NCBI GenBank assembly: GCA_022842845.1
Contig: JALHOT010000011.1
Span: forward strand, 1 to 64,000
Source: Cyclobacteriaceae bacterium
GTDB taxonomy: Bacteria; Bacteroidota; Bacteroidia; Cytophagales; Cyclobacteriaceae
Length of the DNA stretch: 64,000 nucleotides
Reading direction: 5' to 3'
Every line of letters begins with the position of its first letter. The first letter of the stretch is position 1. Both the position numbers and the translations under genes were made by a program. Under the pieces are notes generated by a model, which worked only from the letters and a program-made list of their open reading frames with translations, searched no databases and was not told where the DNA came from. Of the stretch, positions 34,541 to 42,807 are shown one piece after another.

Positions 34541-35767
34541 ATGAAGAAAAAATTAACAATTGGCCTATTTGGCTTTGGAGTAGTAGGGCAAGGCCTTTAT
34601 AATGTTTTAAACCAGACACACGGTGTTAAAGCGGTCGTTAAGAAAATTGCAATTAAGGATAAAGACAAAGTCAGAACTTTGTCAGCCGATCTTTTTACAA
34701 CCGAAAAGTCAGTAATTCTTGATGATCCATCCATCGATGTGGTAGTTGAATTGATCAACGATCATGAAGCAGCCTATGCTATTGTAAAACAAGCATTGAT
34801 CAATGGCAAACACGTGGTGACAGCCAACAAAAGAATGCTGGCCGAGCATTTAGAAGAATTTTACGAGCTGCAACAGCGGTATGGAAAATCAATATTATAC
34901 GAAGGATCTGTTTGTGGTAGTATACCCATCATAAGAAACTTGGAGGAGTATTACGATAACGATCTTTTAACTTCTATTGAGGGAATCTTTAACGGATCTA
35001 CTAACTACATCTTGACAAAAGTTTTTGAAGAAAAGAAGTCGTATGCAGAAGCTTTGTTAAAAGCACAGGAACTTGGATTTGCCGAAACAGATCCAGCATT
35101 AGACGTAGAAGGTTATGATGCAAAGTTTAAACTGGTAATTGCCATGGCCCATACTTTTGGTGTTTTTGTAAAGCCATCCGATGTTATCAATATTGGGATA
35201 AACAAAATTTCTTCCACCGATTTAAAGTACGCAAAGGAGCACAATCTTTCTATCAAGCTTGTGGCCAGAGCCTTTAAGCAAGGCGATCAGGTTTTTGGTT
35301 TTGTAGCACCTCAATTGATAGAGGCCCACCATCCCTTGGCTTCTATACGTAATGAGTACAATGCTGTGTTGGTGGAAGGTGCTTTTGCCGAAAAGCAAAC
35401 TTTTGTTGGCAAGGGTGCCGGTAGCTATCCAACTGGATCGGCTGTACTGTCAGACGTCTCAGCATTAACCTATGGTTACGCCTACGAGTATAAAAAGAGA
35501 TTGCAACATGAGCTACTTACTTTTTCTAATGATTTATTGGTGGAAGCCATTGTTACTTTCGATGAAGAACAGCAGGTAAGCATTCAAGAGTTTGTCAATT
35601 TCAAGTCAGGCTATGCTGCCCATGGCAAACAACTTTTACAGGGCGAGTTAACCTTGAACAAGTTCAAAGAGCTAAGCCTGCGGGCAGGCGTAAGTGTAAT
35701 CCTGGCTCCTCAGGTAAGCTTTAAGCCGCTAAGCGAAAAGCGCCCTCATCAATTGCTGGAGGTGTAG
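34541..35767 (+). CDS. hom: Homoserine dehydrogenase
   Basis: This 408-residue NAD(P)-dependent enzyme reduces aspartate semialdehyde to homoserine, which MetX uses next. It has GLFGFGVVGQGLYNVL at the N-terminus, VTANKRMLAE at about residue 89, and the signature YEGSVCGSIPIIRNL with GIFNGSTNYILTKV. GFAETDPALDVEGYDAKFKLVI is the conserved catalytic and homoserine-binding region (Lys and Asp). It is monofunctional: no aspartokinase domain, and no clear C-terminal ACT domain. The start is the ATG at 34541, with an in-frame GTG one codon earlier. It is the last gene of the met operon. Confidence 0.93.
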   Translation: MKKKLTIGLFGFGVVGQGLYNVLNQTHGVKAVVKKIAIKDKDKVRTLSADLFTTEKSVILDDPSIDVVVELINDHEAAYAIVKQALINGKHVVTANKRMLAEHLEEFYELQQRYGKSILYEGSVCGSIPIIRNLEEYYDNDLLTSIEGIFNGSTNYILTKVFEEKKSYAEALLKAQELGFAETDPALDVEGYDAKFKLVIAMAHTFGVFVKPSDVINIGINKISSTDLKYAKEHNLSIKLVARAFKQGDQVFGFVAPQLIEAHHPLASIRNEYNAVLVEGAFAEKQTFVGKGAGSYPTGSAVLSDVSALTYGYAYEYKKRLQHELLTFSNDLLVEAIVTFDEEQQVSIQEFVNFKSGYAAHGKQLLQGELTLNKFKELSLRAGVSVILAPQVSFKPLSEKRPHQLLEV

Positions 35768-35849
35768 TGCTTCAATGATCTTGTTTTTGGGCAACCAGGT
35801 TTTTTAGGTTAATAATTAGCAGACTCTTTTTCGTCAGATGACTTCCATT

Positions 35850-35887
35850 ATCTGCCCTTAAACACGCAAGCATGTTTAAGGGCAGAT
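35850..35887. repeat. Strong hairpin after the met operon
   Basis: A 15-bp perfect stem (35850-35864 with 35873-35887) has an 8-base loop and lacks a T-run on either side. The 355-base gap 35768-36122 also holds a small perfect stem (GGCAGAA 35970-35976 with TTCTGCC 35980-35986) and a TATATTTG at 36094-36101. I see no convincing gene in it. The long hairpin may end or protect the met mRNA. Confidence 0.6.
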
Positions 35888-36093
35888 TAAATGCTAATCA
35901 ATATTTTATCAGTTTCGACCGCCAGAACCGACCCTCACATTACTACTGACCTTGGTGTTTCAACCGGAGGGCAGAACACTTCTGCCATTGATTTTGATTA
36001 AACAAAAGCCGCGGGGATATAAATAACTGATATACAAACCATTAAAGTCTTAAAAATTACGTTGGCAGCCGAGCATAAATTGACAGGCACCCT

Positions 36094-36101
36094 TATATTT
36101 G
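36094..36101 (+). promoter_or_regulatory. Candidate -7 element of nqrF
   Basis: TATATTTG matches TAnnTTTG, 22 bases before the nqrF ATG. The only nearby TTG (36080-36082) is 11 bases upstream, shorter than the usual 17-23, so the promoter is incomplete by eye. Confidence 0.35.
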
Positions 36102-36122
36102 TGGACTTAAATTTTACCTGTT

Positions 36123-37418
36123 ATGGTTATTACCTCTTCCATTCTGGCGTTCACCGTTATTATCCTGCTTTTGGTGGCGCTTCTCATTTTTGCCCAGGCA
36201 AAATTGGTTCAATCGGGCCCGGTTAAAGTGGTTATCAATGGCGAAAAAACGATTACAGTTTCTGCCGGTAGCTCACTCTTATCAACCCTGGCCAACGAAA
36301 AAATATTTTTGCCTTCTGCCTGCGGTGGAGGGGGCACTTGCGCCATGTGTAAGTGCGTGGTGGAGTCTGGAGGTGGCGATGTGTTACCAACAGAAATGGG
36401 TCACCTGAGCCGTGCCGAAAAATTGAGTAACGTGCGTTTAGGCTGCCAGGTAAAAGTAAAGCAAGACATGAACATCCGTATTCCGGATGAAATTTTCGGC
36501 ATTAAGAAGTGGGAGTGCGAAGTGGTTTCCAACTATAACGTATCAACCTTTATAAAAGAATTTGTAGTAAAACTTCCTCCGGGAGAAACTTTGAACTTCG
36601 AAGCTGGTGGTTACATTCAGATTGATGTACCAGCTTTAACAGTCGATTTTAAGACGATGGATATTACACCTCATCCTGAACTGGGTCACAGCAGCAAAGA
36701 TGTGTTCAAAAGCGATTGGGATAAGTTTAAGTTGTGGGATCTCAAAATGAAGAATGATGAGCCCATCTTCCGTGCTTACTCGATGGCTAATCACCCTGCA
36801 GAAGGTAACATAGTGATGCTGAACATCCGTATTGCTACGCCACCATGGGACCGTGCCAATAATAAGTGGATGGACGTAAATCCTGGTATCTGTTCTTCTT
36901 ACGTATTCTCCCGCCAACCTGGCGATAGAGTAACTATTTCAGGACCTTATGGAGAATTCCATATCAACAAGACTCCACGCGAAATGGTATACATTGGCGG
37001 TGGTGCGGGTATGGCTCCTTTACGTGCACAGATTTTCCACCTCTTCCATACGGAAAAAACAAACCGTAAGGTTTCTTACTGGTATGGTGGTCGCTCAAAG
37101 AAAGAGCTTTTCTATGTGGAGCACTTCCGCAAAATCGAAAAGGAGTTCCCCAACTTCCAATTTAACATTGGTTTGAGCGAGCCTCTGCCGGAAGATAACT
37201 GGAAGGTAAAGAAAGGCCTGGACGATAAGGATGCAGATGGATATGTTGGGTTCATCCACCAGTGCTTGTTTGATAACTACCTCAAAAATCACCCGGCACC
37301 AGAAGATATTGAGTTTTACCTGTGCGGTCCTCCATTGATGAACGCAGCCGTATTGAAAATGCTCGATGAGATGGGTACGCCAAAAGAAAATATCCGCTTT
37401 GACGATTTTGGTGGTTAA
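36123..37418 (+). CDS. nqrF: Na+-translocating NADH:quinone reductase subunit F
   Basis: This 431-residue subunit takes electrons from NADH via FAD and a 2Fe-2S cluster into the sodium pump. One N-terminal membrane helix (about residues 2-24) is followed by a plant-type ferredoxin domain with [13 protein letters not shown] and LGCQV (four Cys ligands). The FAD motif is [16 protein letters not shown]-binding is [14 protein letters not shown], and the C-terminus has [12 protein letters not shown]. The length is slightly above the usual 407. No nqrA-E genes are adjacent: hom lies upstream in a separate unit and a terminator follows directly. Confidence 0.92.
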   Translation: MVITSSILAFTVIILLLVALLIFAQAKLVQSGPVKVVINGEKTITVSAGSSLLSTLANEKIFLPSACGGGGTCAMCKCVVESGGGDVLPTEMGHLSRAEKLSNVRLGCQVKVKQDMNIRIPDEIFGIKKWECEVVSNYNVSTFIKEFVVKLPPGETLNFEAGGYIQIDVPALTVDFKTMDITPHPELGHSSKDVFKSDWDKFKLWDLKMKNDEPIFRAYSMANHPAEGNIVMLNIRIATPPWDRANNKWMDVNPGICSSYVFSRQPGDRVTISGPYGEFHINKTPREMVYIGGGAGMAPLRAQIFHLFHTEKTNRKVSYWYGGRSKKELFYVEHFRKIEKEFPNFQFNIGLSEPLPEDNWKVKKGLDDKDADGYVGFIHQCLFDNYLKNHPAPEDIEFYLCGPPLMNAAVLKMLDEMGTPKENIRFDDFGG

Positions 37419-37443
37419 TCCACTTTGATCATCAACACAAAGG

Positions 37444-37470
37444 GCCTCTCTGCAAAGAGAGGCTTTTTTA
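37444..37470 (+). terminator. Terminator of nqrF
   Basis: The stem GCCTCTCT (37444-37451) pairs with AGAGAGGC (37456-37463) around GCAA and is followed by seven T. Confidence 0.9.
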
Positions 37471-37530
37471 TTCCCAATAAACTAGCCCAACTAGTTTATT
37501 CGATTGGGTGTCTAAAGAGAAATCGCTTTT

Positions 37531-37875
37531 ATGAAAAGGATATTCATAGCCCTGAGCTTTCTCTTTATAGCCTTGTCTGCTTTTACCTGCGATGAAAGCA
37601 TAACAAATCCTTGTGGTGATAGTGATTGGCTTAACGCTGAACTTCAAAAAATGAGGCGGAATAAGGCAGGTAAAGGCTTGATTGAACAATATCGTTACAA
37701 AGATCAACTGGCTATTTCGATAACCGATTGTAATGGCTGCGCTGATGCCATGACCGTTGTGTATGATTGTGCCGGCCAGGAGCTTTGTAAGTTTGGCGGC
37801 ATTGCAGGTTTTAATACATGTCCTGATTTTGTAGGCGAGGCAATATTTGTGGGCGTGATTTACAGATCCAGGTAG
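37531..37875 (+). CDS. Small exported Cys-containing protein
   Basis: This 114-residue protein has a signal sequence (MKRIFIALSFLFIALSAFTC) that could be a lipobox-like variant ending at Cys20. The mature part carries seven further Cys, among them DCNGCADAMTVVYDC and LCKFGGIAGFNTCPDF, so several disulfides are likely in the periplasm. I do not recognise a characterised family. It stands alone between nqrF and the arginase-fold gene on the same strand. Confidence 0.6.
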   Translation: MKRIFIALSFLFIALSAFTCDESITNPCGDSDWLNAELQKMRRNKAGKGLIEQYRYKDQLAISITDCNGCADAMTVVYDCAGQELCKFGGIAGFNTCPDFVGEAIFVGVIYRSR

Positions 37876-37930
37876 GTCACTTCCAAGTTCAAGATTGGAA
37901 TGATTATATTCACACTTCATTCCAAGCCAT

Positions 37931-39067
37931 ATGGACTTAACCATTTTTTTCTCACCCGTTGACGAAAGCATTTACGAGAATATAACTTCTCCCTCTTCCT
38001 TCTATAAAAACATTCGCGTCTATGGCGATAAAATGCCTGACTACCGCGAGGCTCATATGGTGTTGATTGGCATTGGTGATCCAGATACAAAAGCATCAGA
38101 TGAAATCCGAAAAAAATTATATCAACTGAAAAGAGGTGCAGGCGCTTTTAAAATTGTTGACCTGGGCAATCTTAATCCTGGTCATGACCGAAGTGAACTC
38201 TATACAAGGTTAAGCGAAGTTTGCCGCATTGTATTGGAGCAAAATGTATTGCCCATTATTATGGGGGGTGATCATGATTTGGATTTTGGTCAATACGCTG
38301 CCTACGAAACTTTTGAAAAGCTGGTGAGTTTTTTAAATGTTGATGCTTTTCTTGATTTGGATGACGACCCGATGGCGAGTGCAGATCGCAAGCATGTTCA
38401 TAAAATATTATTGCACGAGCCTAACTACCTGTTCAACTACATTCATCTTGCTTATCAAAGTTATCTAATAGATCCACTCTCTGTGGCGGTGTTAGAGAAA
38501 CTGTATTTTGAAGCATTCAGGATTGGCCAGATGCGCACAAACATGCAAGAGATGGAACCTGCCATCAGGCATGCAGATTTGCTTTCTTTTGATGTTACGG
38601 CTATTCGCTCTAGCGATGCCCCCGGTAACCGATATGCACAACCTTTCGGTTTAACCGGTGAAGAAGCTTGTCAGATCTGCTGGTACGCAGGCTTGAATGA
38701 GAAATTGAGCTCTGTTGGTTTTTATGGATATCATCCTGCCTTAGACGATGCTCATCAAAAAACAGCTTCGGTAGTTGCTACCATGATTTGGTATTTCATA
38801 GAAGGCTATTATCACAGAAAAAATGAGCAAAACTTTAAGGGTAATGATTTTATAAAATACACAGTGTCCATGCCATCCGATCCCGAAACCATTTCCTTCT
38901 ACAAGAGTAAGATGAGCGAAAAGTGGTGGTTGGAAGTGCCTAACCCTAATGGTAATAAGCGCTATTCCAGAAATAGTATTATTCCTTGCAGTTATAATGA
39001 TTATGTAGCCGCAACCAAGGGAGAAGTGCCTGAGCGTTATATTAGTACCTTAGCAAAATTGATTTAA
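37931..39067 (+). CDS. Arginase/formimidoylglutamase-fold protein with degenerate metal site
   Basis: This 378-residue ureohydrolase-superfamily protein is recognisable by LPIIMGGDHDLDFGQYAAY (residues about 107-125), NVDAFLDLDDDP and LLSFDVTAIRSSDAPG. In active arginases the manganese ligands are H in GGDHS, D-x-H-x-D in DAHxD and D-x-D in SFDVD. Here H115, D138, D142 and D221 are kept, but the His of DAHxD is Phe140 and the second Asp of DxD is Thr223. Two of six ligands are therefore lost, and normal hydrolase activity is doubtful. It is a single gene, with no histidine-utilisation genes beside it. Confidence 0.8.
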   Translation: MDLTIFFSPVDESIYENITSPSSFYKNIRVYGDKMPDYREAHMVLIGIGDPDTKASDEIRKKLYQLKRGAGAFKIVDLGNLNPGHDRSELYTRLSEVCRIVLEQNVLPIIMGGDHDLDFGQYAAYETFEKLVSFLNVDAFLDLDDDPMASADRKHVHKILLHEPNYLFNYIHLAYQSYLIDPLSVAVLEKLYFEAFRIGQMRTNMQEMEPAIRHADLLSFDVTAIRSSDAPGNRYAQPFGLTGEEACQICWYAGLNEKLSSVGFYGYHPALDDAHQKTASVVATMIWYFIEGYYHRKNEQNFKGNDFIKYTVSMPSDPETISFYKSKMSEKWWLEVPNPNGNKRYSRNSIIPCSYNDYVAATKGEVPERYISTLAKLI

Positions 39068-39137
39068 CTTTTTTGGCGAAAATTCTTGTGAAGAGAAGCT
39101 AAGCATTAGTTGTTGATAGCTGATGTGTAATCAATCA

Positions 39138-39163
39138 GGCTTTTGTTCTGCAGCACAAAAGCC
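39138..39163. terminator. Hairpin between arginase-like and Fn3 genes
   Basis: The 9-bp stem GGCTTTTGT (39138-39146) pairs with ACAAAAGCC (39155-39163) around an 8-base loop. It lies between the convergent genes ending at 39067 and 39181. There is no clear T-run, so terminator function is uncertain. Confidence 0.45.
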
Positions 39164-39180
39164 CATTGAATTTAACTTAA

Positions 39181-39570
39181 CTAAAGTGTTGTTGCATCTT
39201 TAGTTATAGAAGCTGCTGAAGTGGCACTTCCTTTTTTCGCATACAAACGGAAATAGTACTTTGTCTTGGTGGTTAAGCCTGCCACATTAGCAGAAGTTCC
39301 TGTTACTTCTTTCTTGCTGAATCCAGTCACAGTTGTAGCAAAGTTGTTAGAAGTAGAAACATCTAATAAATACTTGTCGGCTCCAGCTACCGCTGTCCAG
39401 TTAATCGTAAATCCAGATGCTGTAATGGCTGAGACATTGCCAACTGTAGGCGCGGCAACAACAGCGGATGGTTCATCGTCTTCGCAGCTTGCTGTAACAA
39501 AAAGCATAGCACAAAGGAGCAATAACAAGGACAAACGATTTGACAATGTGTTGTGATTTACTTTTTTCAT
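39181..39570 (-). CDS. Fibronectin type III lipoprotein
   Basis: This 129-residue protein has a signal with a lipobox (MLFVTASC, Cys29). It contains one fibronectin type III module: APTVGNVSAITASGFTINWT, ADKYLLDVSTSNNF and the closing LTTKTKYYFRLYAKKGSAT strand. Such small Fn3 lipoproteins are outer-membrane anchored and may be surface exposed. The function is unknown. It has a 425-base non-coding region upstream that contains the MITE-like element. Confidence 0.72.
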   Translation of the reverse strand: MKKVNHNTLSNRLSLLLLLCAMLFVTASCEDDEPSAVVAAPTVGNVSAITASGFTINWTAVAGADKYLLDVSTSNNFATTVTGFSKKEVTGTSANVAGLTTKTKYYFRLYAKKGSATSAASITKDATTL

Positions 39571-39822
39571 TCTTAAAATAGTTTTGTTTAACAGCCAATA
39601 GACACAACATTGTAAATATTAGTTGGTCAAAGGTGTTTAAATATTTTAATCATTTTTGTGAAAAAGACTCACCTGAAAAATGAACAACTTCATATAGACA
39701 CATAATGCAATAGTTAAGTTGGGCTTCATGGTTAAGAAAAAAATAAAAGTAACGGTGTGTATTTTTTTGAAAATTTACCGTTCTATGGTATTTTTTTTCG
39801 ACACATAAGTAGCTACGCATGA

Positions 39823-39836
39823 AAGATCATGATCTT
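39823..39836. repeat. Perfect 14-bp palindrome
   Basis: AAGATCATGATCTT is a perfect dyad in the gap between the Fn3 gene and the S9 peptidase gene. It could be an operator, but no target gene is close (253 bases from the Fn3 start). Apart from this and the inverted-repeat element that follows, the 425-base gap 39571-39995 shows only AT-rich sequence. Confidence 0.3.
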
Positions 39837-39845
39837 AACAGAGGC

Positions 39846-39978
39846 AGTAAGATGAGGCTGTCTCAATAGTATAATCGTTATTTCTACTCAGATGTAATGG
39901 AGGGAGAAATCGCTCTAAGCGCTACGGTAACGATGAAGTCACTCATTAACTTTTGAGACAGCCTCAATTGATCTTACT
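39846..39978. mobile_element. MITE-like inverted-repeat element
   Basis: GAGGCTGTCTCAA (39854-39866) is repeated inverted and perfectly as TTGAGACAGCCTC (39953-39965). A further 8-bp pair, AGTAAGAT (39846-39853) and ATCTTACT (39971-39978), extends the inverted repeat with a 5-base interruption on the right. Inner complementary pieces (ATCGTTA with TAACGAT) suggest the whole unit folds as one hairpin. The sequence resembles transposase-element ends I know from Bacteroidota (GAGGCTGTCTCAAAA). No transposase is coded, so this is a short non-autonomous element or the joined ends of a deleted one. Confidence 0.62.
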
Positions 39979-39995
39979 ATAACCTAGGGTCTACA

Positions 39996-42317
39996 TCAAT
40001 TAAGTTTTTCTTCAAATAATTTTAATATGCGTTTGTATTCGTCTGTCCAGCTGCTGGGCTCTACAAAGCCGTGATCTTCTACCGGGTAAACAGCCAACTC
40101 CCAATTTTCTTTTTTCAGTTCAATAAGGCGTTGCGATAGGCGCACTACATCCTGGAAATGGACATTCACATCAACCATACCATGGCAAATCAGTAATGCT
40201 CCCTTCAACCCTTCTGCATGATAAATGGGGGAGCTTTTGGCATAGGCCAGGCTATCCATTACTGGTGTGTTTAAAATATTGGATGTATAACCGTGGTTGT
40301 AATGAGCCCAGTCAGTTACAGGGCGCAAGGCTGCACCGGCTGCAAAAACATCTGGTGTGGTAAACATCCCCATTAAAGTGATGAAGCCTCCATACGATCC
40401 TCCGTAAATACCAATGCGCTTGGGATCTATACCGTGTTCTTTGACTAGCCATTCGGCACCATCTACGTGGTCTGTTAAATCTTTACCACCCATGAACTGA
40501 TAGATGCCTGTGCGCCAATCACGTCCATAGCCTGCACTGGCACGATAATCCATGTCTATTACTGTATAACCTTTGTCAACTAATAAATTATGAAACATGT
40601 ATTCTCGGAAGTAACTGCTCCACCACTTGTGGGCATTTTGCAGATAACCTGCACCGTGTACAAATATCACTGCAGCGCCATTGGATTTGGTGGGTTTGTA
40701 TAATCGGGTATAGATAGCAGCACCATCGCGTGCTTTTACTGTTGTCACTATGGGGTCACGCCAATTGTAAGAGGTAAATTCTGCTGTTAATGATTGTGTG
40801 AGCTGTTGTGGCTTAGCGCCTACTTTATTCTCGCTGAGGAATAATTCCCATGGTTTGTTGCTATAGGAATAGCGATAGGCCAGCATTTTTTCATCGGGAG
40901 AAACCTCGACTTCATAGGCTCCGGTTGAGGTAGTTATTTTTTCAGCCATGCCACCGTTGATTGGCAGTTTATAAAAATGCTTTTCTCCAGGATGTATTTC
41001 ATTTGTTGTTAAGTAGAAGTGTTTTTTAGTACGCGATAAGTTGACTTGTTGAATTTCGTACTTTCCTGAAGTGAGTGCTTTTTGAGTTTTGCTCAGTAAG
41101 TCGAAGCTGTAAAGATGCGCGTAGCCACTTTCTTCGGAAACAAACCAGGCGTTTGTGTTATTAATCCAACCCATGCTAAAACTGCCGGGCCCGCCTACCC
41201 AGGCCTCATCGTGCAAGCGATGTATTACTTCTAGTTTTTGCGTGGCTGCATCTAATAGTGTAATCCACCGATCTTTATTGTCAACGGCACGCAGCATGAG
41301 GAGGGCTTGCTTGCCATCATCAGTCCATACAGGGCCAAAAAATGATACTGCACGCACACTTGCTTTTTTGTCTTTGGTTTCTTCTTTTGCTATGAGTGGC
41401 TTTTCATTAATACCAGGCAGACCATCCGTTTTTACCTGAAGAACAGTATCGCGGACAATATCGTACACAAATAGTTCTGTGCTATTTTGATTGGCACCCA
41501 CCTTGGTTCTTGCAGAAATATTTTCAGTAAAGCCAGAAGCAGTAACATAGTTGGGCACAATTGTGGTTTTGGCGTTAGCGTTTTTACTAAGTCTGAAGGT
41601 TATAAATTTTCCATCAGGGCTTAACCTGGCCTGGTCTACATTTTTATCATCCAGGTAAATTTCTTTTGGGCGCTTTGCCTGTTCCGATTTTCTAATACGT
41701 GCCGCTTCGCTTTGCGTCTCATTTCTCTCTTGTATGATTTGAATAAAGGTGAGCTGATCTTGCTTCAACCATTTCTCCTGTTCACTAGGTGGAGGGCTTG
41801 AGTTTCTTTTTCCTTTTCTAAAATCGGTGAGTTGTGTAAGATTGCCGGTGGCGATTTCCCAACTGTATAAATTCTGATCGGAAGTGAAAATTACCCTGCG
41901 CTCATCGCCAGAGAATGTAGGATTGCTTTCGCGGGCTATAGTATTGGTAATCTGTTTGCTTTTTGAAGTGGCGATATCATGAAGAAAAACATCTCCATTT
42001 TTCTCAAATAAATAGCTTGTGTAGATCTTGTTGTATGTACCATTCAAGGAAGGCAAATTGATGCGTTCCTGCTTGGATACTTTTTGAGGTTTTCTGTCAG
42101 CGATACTTACTTTGTAAAGAGAATCGCTGGTGGCATTTTCAGGATTCCAATCAAAATAAACTGTTTTACCATCGAGTGACCAGCGAATATTGCTTGGGGC
42201 AATGCCAATCCATTTGGGATCGCGCATAATTTTATCAACAGTTAGCTCACCTAATGTTTGAGCGTTCACCAGATTTGATACCCATAAACAAGAAATAAAA
42301 AGCAAGCGTTTTAACAT
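39996..42317 (-). CDS. Exported S9-family (DPP-IV/prolyl oligopeptidase type) serine peptidase
   Basis: This 773-residue protein has a signal peptide ending NLVNAQ. A beta-propeller of about 450 residues has WTDDGKQALLML and SPDGKFITFRL blade motifs. The C-terminal alpha/beta-hydrolase domain has nucleophile Ser641 in GIYGGSYGGFITLMG, the acid in HGMVDVNVHFQD and His in VEDHGFVEP. It should release dipeptides or small peptides in the periplasm. The start is the ATG at 42317, which gives a signal peptide. It forms a single-gene unit upstream of the MITE-like element. Confidence 0.9.
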   Translation of the reverse strand: MLKRLLFISCLWVSNLVNAQTLGELTVDKIMRDPKWIGIAPSNIRWSLDGKTVYFDWNPENATSDSLYKVSIADRKPQKVSKQERINLPSLNGTYNKIYTSYLFEKNGDVFLHDIATSKSKQITNTIARESNPTFSGDERRVIFTSDQNLYSWEIATGNLTQLTDFRKGKRNSSPPPSEQEKWLKQDQLTFIQIIQERNETQSEAARIRKSEQAKRPKEIYLDDKNVDQARLSPDGKFITFRLSKNANAKTTIVPNYVTASGFTENISARTKVGANQNSTELFVYDIVRDTVLQVKTDGLPGINEKPLIAKEETKDKKASVRAVSFFGPVWTDDGKQALLMLRAVDNKDRWITLLDAATQKLEVIHRLHDEAWVGGPGSFSMGWINNTNAWFVSEESGYAHLYSFDLLSKTQKALTSGKYEIQQVNLSRTKKHFYLTTNEIHPGEKHFYKLPINGGMAEKITTSTGAYEVEVSPDEKMLAYRYSYSNKPWELFLSENKVGAKPQQLTQSLTAEFTSYNWRDPIVTTVKARDGAAIYTRLYKPTKSNGAAVIFVHGAGYLQNAHKWWSSYFREYMFHNLLVDKGYTVIDMDYRASAGYGRDWRTGIYQFMGGKDLTDHVDGAEWLVKEHGIDPKRIGIYGGSYGGFITLMGMFTTPDVFAAGAALRPVTDWAHYNHGYTSNILNTPVMDSLAYAKSSPIYHAEGLKGALLICHGMVDVNVHFQDVVRLSQRLIELKKENWELAVYPVEDHGFVEPSSWTDEYKRILKLFEEKLN

Positions 42318-42411
42318 ACATCATTATTTAGAAAACCTAAGATAGCCTGTACCTGGTCTCTGCTGCTAACAATTACATAAGCAGTTAAATGAGTATGTGA
42401 AAAGCGTATCC

Positions 42412-42576
42412 TTACAGTATGTTAAACAGTAAGTAAACAAGGAAGAGGATCACGAGTGCCAGGGCTGTCCATCGAATGGCGGTACTGTGAGATGTGAATT
42501 CATATTGACAAATAGGACAAATTTTTGCCTTTTCGTCAATCTCCATGGCACAAGACGGACATTCCTTTAACTTCAT
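42412..42576 (-). CDS. Zinc-ribbon plus single membrane helix protein (54 residues)
   Basis: This short frame starts at ATG 42576, five bases after the CDGSH gene stop, and ends TAA at 42412-42414. It reads KECPSCAMEIDEKAKICPICQYEF and then a hydrophobic helix TALALVILFLVYLLF. Cys6, 9, 20 and 23 form a zinc-ribbon pair of CxxC motifs. The tight spacing behind yicC and the CDGSH gene suggests one operon. Function is unknown. Confidence 0.62.
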   Translation of the reverse strand: MKLKECPSCAMEIDEKAKICPICQYEFTSHSTAIRWTALALVILFLVYLLFNIL

Positions 42577-42581
42577 CCTAC

Positions 42582-42806
42582 TTATACTTTGCGCGGTGGT
42601 AGTTCAAAAGCGGTAGCTTCGTGTTCGAAAATACCTTTATGAGAGCCATCACAAAAGGGTTTGTTTTTTGATTGACCGCATCGGCATAGCGACACAAGGG
42701 TTCTGCCTTGCAAGCCGTATGCATTACCCTGGGCGTCTACGATTTCGAAATCCCCTTCTACTTTTAATGATCCGTTGTTGTTAATAGTAATTTTTGCGCT
42801 GGCCAT
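42582..42806 (-). CDS. CDGSH-type iron-sulfur domain protein
   Basis: This 74-residue protein has the 2Fe-2S CDGSH signature: SLCRCGQSKNKPFCDGSHKG, with three Cys and one His ligand. The N-terminal third has IVDAQGNAYGLQG, typical of bacterial CDGSH proteins. It lies 1 base downstream of the yicC stop and 5 bases upstream of the zinc-ribbon gene on the same strand, hence probably in one operon. It may hold a labile redox cluster; its partner is unknown. Confidence 0.88.
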   Translation of the reverse strand: MASAKITINNNGSLKVEGDFEIVDAQGNAYGLQGRTLVSLCRCGQSKNKPFCDGSHKGIFEHEATAFELPPRKV

Positions 42807-42807
42807 T

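Noticed and set aside
35891-36001. A 36-residue ATG frame between hom and nqrF
   Set aside because: It has no hydrophobic, repeat or family signal and no ribosome-binding or promoter support. Its composition looks like chance in a non-coding gap.
36062-36101. A complete promoter before nqrF
   Set aside because: The -7 element is good, but the two TTG candidates give spacers of 11 and 29 bases, outside 17-23. Only the -7 element is kept.
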